From Streptomyces griseoviridis (GTDB lineage Bacteria; Actinomycetota; Actinomycetes; Streptomycetales; Streptomycetaceae), in contig NZ_CP029078.1 of the NCBI RefSeq assembly GCF_005222485.1, positions 8,371,501-8,435,500 on the forward strand: a stretch of DNA of 64,000 nt. The letters run 5' to 3'. Shown one piece after another: positions 60,751-64,000 of this stretch. Under the pieces are notes generated by a model. The model made no database searches, was not told the DNA's origin, and saw only the letters and a list, made by a program, of their open reading frames with translations. The position numbers and the translations under genes were made by a program. How positions within the stretch are numbered: position 1 is the first letter of the stretch; every line of letters begins with the position of its first letter.

Positions 60751-61899
60751 ATGACCGGCACCCTCCTCACCGAGGACCAGCAGGCTCTCGTCGAGACCAC
60801 CCTCGACTTCACCCACGACCACATCACCCCGCACGCCCTCGCCTGGGACCGCGACAGCCACTTCCCCGTCGACGTCCTGCGCAAGGCCGCGGGGCTCGGA
60901 CTCGGCGGCGTCCACGTCCGCGAGGAGTCCGGCGGTTCCGGCCTCAGCCGCGCCGACGGCGTCCTCGTCTACGAGACCCTCGCCTCCGGCTGCCCCTGCC
61001 TCGCCGCCTACCTCTCCATCCACAACATGGTCGCCTGGATGGTCGACCACTACGGCGACCCGGCCCAGCGCGCGCACCTGCTGCCCCGCCTGTGCGCCAT
61101 GGACGACCTCGCCAGCTACTGCCTCACCGAACCCGGCGCGGGCTCCGACGCCGCCGCCCTGACCACCCGCGCCGTCCGCGACGGCGACCACTGGACCCTC
61201 ACCGGCACCAAGCAGTTCATCTCCGGCGCGGGCGCCGCCCAGCTCTACCTCGTCATGGCCCGCACCGGCGGTGCGGGACCCGAGGGCATCTCCGCGTTCC
61301 TCGTCGACAAGGACGACCCCGGCGTCTCCTTCGGCCCCGACGAACGCAAGATGGGCTGGCACGCCCAGCCCACCCGGCAGGTCGTCCTGGACGGCGTCCG
61401 GGTGCCCGCCGACCGGCTCCTCGGCCGCGAGGGCCAGGGCTTCGGGATCGCGATGAACGGCCTCAACGGCGGCCGCCTCGGCATCGCCGCCTGCTCGCTC
61501 GGCGGCGCCCGCAGCGCCCTCGACCGCAGCCTCACCCACCTCGCCGACCGGCAGGCGTTCGGCACCCGCCTCCTCGACGCGCAGGCCCTGCGCTTCCGCC
61601 TCGCCGACATGGCCACCGAACTCGCCGCCGCCCGCGCCCTCGTCCAGCAGGCCGCCCAGGCCCTCGACCGGCACGACCCGCAGGCACCGTACCTGTGCGC
61701 GATGGCGAAGCGGTTCGCCACCGACACCGGATACTCGGTCGCGGACCGCGCCCTCCAATTGCACGGCGGGTACGGGTACCTCAGCGAGTACGGCATCGAG
61801 AAGATCGTCCGTGACCTGCGTGTCCACCAGATCCTGGAAGGAACCAACGAGATCATGCGCGTCATCGTGGCCCGCGGCCTGACGGAGGCGTTCGGATGA
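60751..61899 (+). CDS. Acyl-CoA dehydrogenase (probable isobutyryl-CoA dehydrogenase)
   Basis: 382 residues, complete ACAD fold: LASYCLTEPGAGSDAAALTT (FAD/substrate loop), ISGAGAAQLYLVMARTG, QLHGGYGYLSEYGIEKIVRD and the catalytic base Glu363 in QILEGTNEIMRVIVARGL, the position used by isobutyryl- and short-chain ACADs. In this operon it should oxidise isobutyryl-CoA to methacrylyl-CoA, passing electrons to ETF. Its TGA overlaps the ATG of the next gene. Confidence 0.9.
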   Translation: MTGTLLTEDQQALVETTLDFTHDHITPHALAWDRDSHFPVDVLRKAAGLGLGGVHVREESGGSGLSRADGVLVYETLASGCPCLAAYLSIHNMVAWMVDHYGDPAQRAHLLPRLCAMDDLASYCLTEPGAGSDAAALTTRAVRDGDHWTLTGTKQFISGAGAAQLYLVMARTGGAGPEGISAFLVDKDDPGVSFGPDERKMGWHAQPTRQVVLDGVRVPADRLLGREGQGFGIAMNGLNGGRLGIAACSLGGARSALDRSLTHLADRQAFGTRLLDAQALRFRLADMATELAAARALVQQAAQALDRHDPQAPYLCAMAKRFATDTGYSVADRALQLHGGYGYLSEYGIEKIVRDLRVHQILEGTNEIMRVIVARGLTEAFG

Positions 61900-62981
61900 C
61901 CGACGCCGAGAAGACCGAGCGATCCGTCCTGGTGAGCGTCACCGGCCGGGCCGGCCGGCTCACCCTCAACCGGCCCCGGGCCCTCAACGCCCTCGACCAC
62001 ACCATGGTCCGCCGCGTCGACGACGCCCTGGCGGCCTGGGAACACGACCCGTCCGTGCGGACGATCGTCCTCACCGGAGCTGGCGAACGCGGCCTGTGCG
62101 CCGGCGGCGACATCCGCGCCGTGCACGACGACGCCCGCGACGGCGACGGCACCGCGTCGGCCGCCTTCTGGTGCGACGAGTACCACCTCAACGCCCGCAT
62201 CGCCCGCTACCCCAAGCCCTACGTGGCCGTCATGGACGGCATCGTCATGGGCGGCGGCGTCGGCGTCTCCGCGCACGGCGGGGTCAGGATCGTCACCGAA
62301 CGCTCCCGGATCGCCATGCCGGAGACCGGCATCGGCTTCGTCCCCGACGTCGGCGGCACCTACCTCCTCTCCCGTGCCCCCGGCGAACTCGGCACCCATC
62401 TCGCCCTGACCGGCGCCCACTTCGGGGCGGGCGACGCCGTACTCTGCGGACTCGCCGACCACTTCGTGCCGTCCGCCGCGCTCGACATCCTCCTCGACGA
62501 CCTCGCCGCCCTGCCCGTCGACGAAGCCCTCGCCCGGCACGTGCGGCCGCTGCCCGAGGGCGAGTTGGCCGCGAGGCGGGAGTGGATCGACGCCTGCTAC
62601 CGGGCCGACACGGTCGAGGAGATCGTCCGACGGCTCCTCGCGCACGGCGATCCCGCGGCCAAGGAAACCGCCGAGACCCTGCTCTCCAAGTCGCCGACCG
62701 CCCTCAAGGTCACCCTGGCCGCGATGCGCCGCGCCCGCCGGCTCGCCACCCTCGAAGAGGTCCTGGAGCAGGAGTACCGCGTCTCCTGCCACGCCCTCAC
62801 CGCGCCCGACCTCGTCGAGGGCGTCCGCGCCCAGATCATCGACAAGGACCGCGACCCGCACTGGTCCCCGGCCCGCCTCGACGATGTCCACGACGCCGAC
62901 GTGGCCCGCTTCTTCGCCCCGCTCGGCACCCGCGAACTGGGCCTCGCCCGGCCAGGACCGGCCCCGGAGGAGACCCGGTGA
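61896..62981 (+). CDS. 3-hydroxyisobutyryl-CoA hydrolase (crotonase family)
   Basis: 361 residues. Crotonase core with oxyanion-hole GAGERGLCAGGDIRAVHDDA and HIBCH-specific IAMPETGIGFVPDVGGTYLL, whose Glu/Asp are catalytic; length and C-terminal extension (VEGVRAQIIDKDRDPHWSPA) match HIBCH rather than enoyl-CoA hydratase. It hydrolyses 3-hydroxyisobutyryl-CoA to the free acid. A separate crotonase for methacrylyl-CoA hydration is not in this window. ATGA overlaps on both sides. Confidence 0.9.
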   Translation: MTDAEKTERSVLVSVTGRAGRLTLNRPRALNALDHTMVRRVDDALAAWEHDPSVRTIVLTGAGERGLCAGGDIRAVHDDARDGDGTASAAFWCDEYHLNARIARYPKPYVAVMDGIVMGGGVGVSAHGGVRIVTERSRIAMPETGIGFVPDVGGTYLLSRAPGELGTHLALTGAHFGAGDAVLCGLADHFVPSAALDILLDDLAALPVDEALARHVRPLPEGELAARREWIDACYRADTVEEIVRRLLAHGDPAAKETAETLLSKSPTALKVTLAAMRRARRLATLEEVLEQEYRVSCHALTAPDLVEGVRAQIIDKDRDPHWSPARLDDVHDADVARFFAPLGTRELGLARPGPAPEETR

Positions 62982-63874
62982 ACCGCACCGTCGCGTTCAT
63001 CGGACTCGGGCACATGGGCGCCCCGATGGCCGCCAACCTCGTGCGGGCCGGCCACCGGGTGGTCGGCCACGACCTGGTGCCGGCCGCCCTGGAGAGCGCC
63101 GTCGCGGCCGGCGTGCTCCCCGCCCCCTCGGCGGCCGAGGCCGTCACCGGGGCCGACCTCGTGCTGAGCATGCTCCCGGCGGGACGGCACGTCCTCGGCC
63201 TCTACGACGAGATCCTCCCCGCCGCCCGCCCCGGCACCCTCTTCGTCGACTGCTCCACCATCGACGTCGCCGACGCCCGCACCGCCCACGGACGCGCCAC
63301 CGCCGCCGGCATGCGGAGCCTGGACGCGCCCGTCTCCGGCGGGGTCGTCGGCGCCGAGGCCGGCACGCTCACCTTCATGGCGGGCGGGGGAGAGGCCGAG
63401 TTCGCCGAGGCGCTGCCGCTGCTCGACGCGATGGGCGGGAAGGCCGTCCACTGCGGGGACGCCGGCGCCGGACAGGTCGCGAAGATCTGCAACAACATGA
63501 TCCTCGGCGTCTCCATGATCGCCGTCAGCGAGGCCTTCGTCCTCGCCGAGAGCCTCGGCCTCTCCCACCAGGCCCTCTACGACGTCGCCTCCACCGCCTC
63601 CGGACAGTGCTGGGCGCTCAGCGTCAACTGCCCGGTGCCGGGCCCGGTTCCGGCCAGCCCCGCCAACCGCGACTACCGCCCGGGATTCGCCGCCTCCCTC
63701 ATGGCGAAGGATCTGGGGCTCGCCGCCAACGCCCTGCGCGCGGGCGGCATCCACGCCGAACTCGGCCTGCGGGCAGCGGAGTTGTACGAGCGGTACGCCG
63801 AACGCGCGGGCTCCGCGGAGGACTTCTCCGGCATCGTGCGCACCATCAGGGAACGGAGCACGGAACGCCCATGA
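62978..63874 (+). CDS. mmsB: 3-hydroxyisobutyrate dehydrogenase
   Basis: 298 residues, beta-hydroxyacid dehydrogenase fold: NAD motif FIGLGHMGAPMAANLVRAGH, FVDCSTIDVADARTAH, substrate loop DAPVSGGVVGAEAGTLTFMA and catalytic Lys in GAGQVAKICNNMILG. It oxidises 3-hydroxyisobutyrate to methylmalonate semialdehyde, the MmsA substrate. GTG 62978 overlaps the previous stop; the stop overlaps the ATG at 63871. Confidence 0.93.
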   Translation: MNRTVAFIGLGHMGAPMAANLVRAGHRVVGHDLVPAALESAVAAGVLPAPSAAEAVTGADLVLSMLPAGRHVLGLYDEILPAARPGTLFVDCSTIDVADARTAHGRATAAGMRSLDAPVSGGVVGAEAGTLTFMAGGGEAEFAEALPLLDAMGGKAVHCGDAGAGQVAKICNNMILGVSMIAVSEAFVLAESLGLSHQALYDVASTASGQCWALSVNCPVPGPVPASPANRDYRPGFAASLMAKDLGLAANALRAGGIHAELGLRAAELYERYAERAGSAEDFSGIVRTIRERSTERP

Positions 63875-64000
63875 CCACGAAGCCCGACGACATCGATTCG
63901 CAGGGAACGGACGCCAACGGCACGGACGCCAACGGCACGGACGCCCAGGGCGCGGACGCCCACGGCACGAAGTCCGGTGGCGCGCTCTCCGACGACGCCT
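63871..64000 (+). CDS. Start of an unidentified protein with short N-terminal repeats
   Basis: The frame opens ATG 63871 in overlap with mmsB and runs off the window. The visible 43 residues are a disordered opening: after MTTKPDDIDSQ come repeats of G-T/A-D-A-N/Q/H (12-bp units at about 63904-63960), then KSGGALSDDA. The functional domain is outside the window. By position in this operon type it could be a regulator or another valine-pathway enzyme; no evidence either way. Confidence 0.55.
   Translation, partial: MTTKPDDIDSQGTDANGTDANGTDAQGADAHGTKSGGALSDDA

Overview
This is a high-GC (roughly 72-74 %) actinobacterial chromosome segment, almost certainly from Streptomyces or a close relative. 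Support comes from strong third-position G/C bias, many GTG starts, ATGA/GTGA stop-start overlaps, several SpoIIE-type phosphatases, Scr1/XRE regulators, TTA codons confined to a few regulatory genes, a GH46 chitosanase, actinobacterial Pmt and a P1B-4 metal ATPase. I found no tRNA, rRNA, CRISPR array, transposase, integrase or phage gene.

Layout. 1-744: 5' part of sthA (minus). 764-3230: a decayed patch holding a truncated frameshifted paralogue of the SLOG-like gene at 3248-3730, a secreted protein with an internal 78-residue duplication, and a frameshifted HAD phosphatase between two 260-bp direct repeats. 3248-8662: regulator-rich block with SLOG-like protein plus XRE regulator (minus), then an operon (plus) of small protein, Scr1-type regulator and two Cys-rich proteins, followed by a 40-residue Asp-Gly-rich peptide translationally coupled to a PCMT-like methyltransferase, which looks like an imiditide-type RiPP pair. 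8933-14958: secreted RNase, then a TPR-CHAT protease-like gene (TTA codon at residue 11) divergent from a small Cys-bearing protein and a membrane protein. 15138-24612: MMPL transporter, SpoIIE phosphatase, Gfo/Idh/MocA oxidoreductase, LCC-like cutinase (polyester hydrolase family), LuxR and PucR regulators. 24773-29701: five-gene Liv-type ABC importer (F-G-H-M-K).

29837-42352: aldo/keto reductase, ABC exporter, small membrane and DUF5133 proteins, GlxA/AraC regulator, a graspetide-type RiPP pair (tgmA precursor, tgmB ATP-grasp ligase), a DUF1232 protein, two hypothetical proteins, ferredoxin-NADP reductase behind an iron-box-like palindrome, and the chitosanase behind a ROK-type palindrome. 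42737-55146: two adjacent multidomain SpoIIE phosphatases, a Tat-exported phospholipase C-like phosphoesterase behind a PHO-box-like repeat, protein O-mannosyltransferase, a lipoprotein and a large DUF1996 surface protein with a C-terminal LAETG sortase signal.

55348-64000: MetF-like reductase; an ArsR sensor divergent from a P1B-4 (Co/Zn/Ni) ATPase with an inverted-repeat operator between them; a cobalamin riboswitch; then the valine-catabolism operon mmsA - acyl-CoA dehydrogenase - 3-hydroxyisobutyryl-CoA hydrolase - mmsB, and the start of another coupled gene. The riboswitch in front of a pathway whose propionyl-CoA product drains through B12-dependent methylmalonyl-CoA mutase, next to a cobalt-type exporter, is one of the more unusual arrangements. 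The strongest leads for new biology are the coupled peptide/methyltransferase pair (7371-8662), the orphan graspetide pair (35356-36548), the bldA-linked CHAT locus (9578-14958) and the riboswitch (58825-58974).
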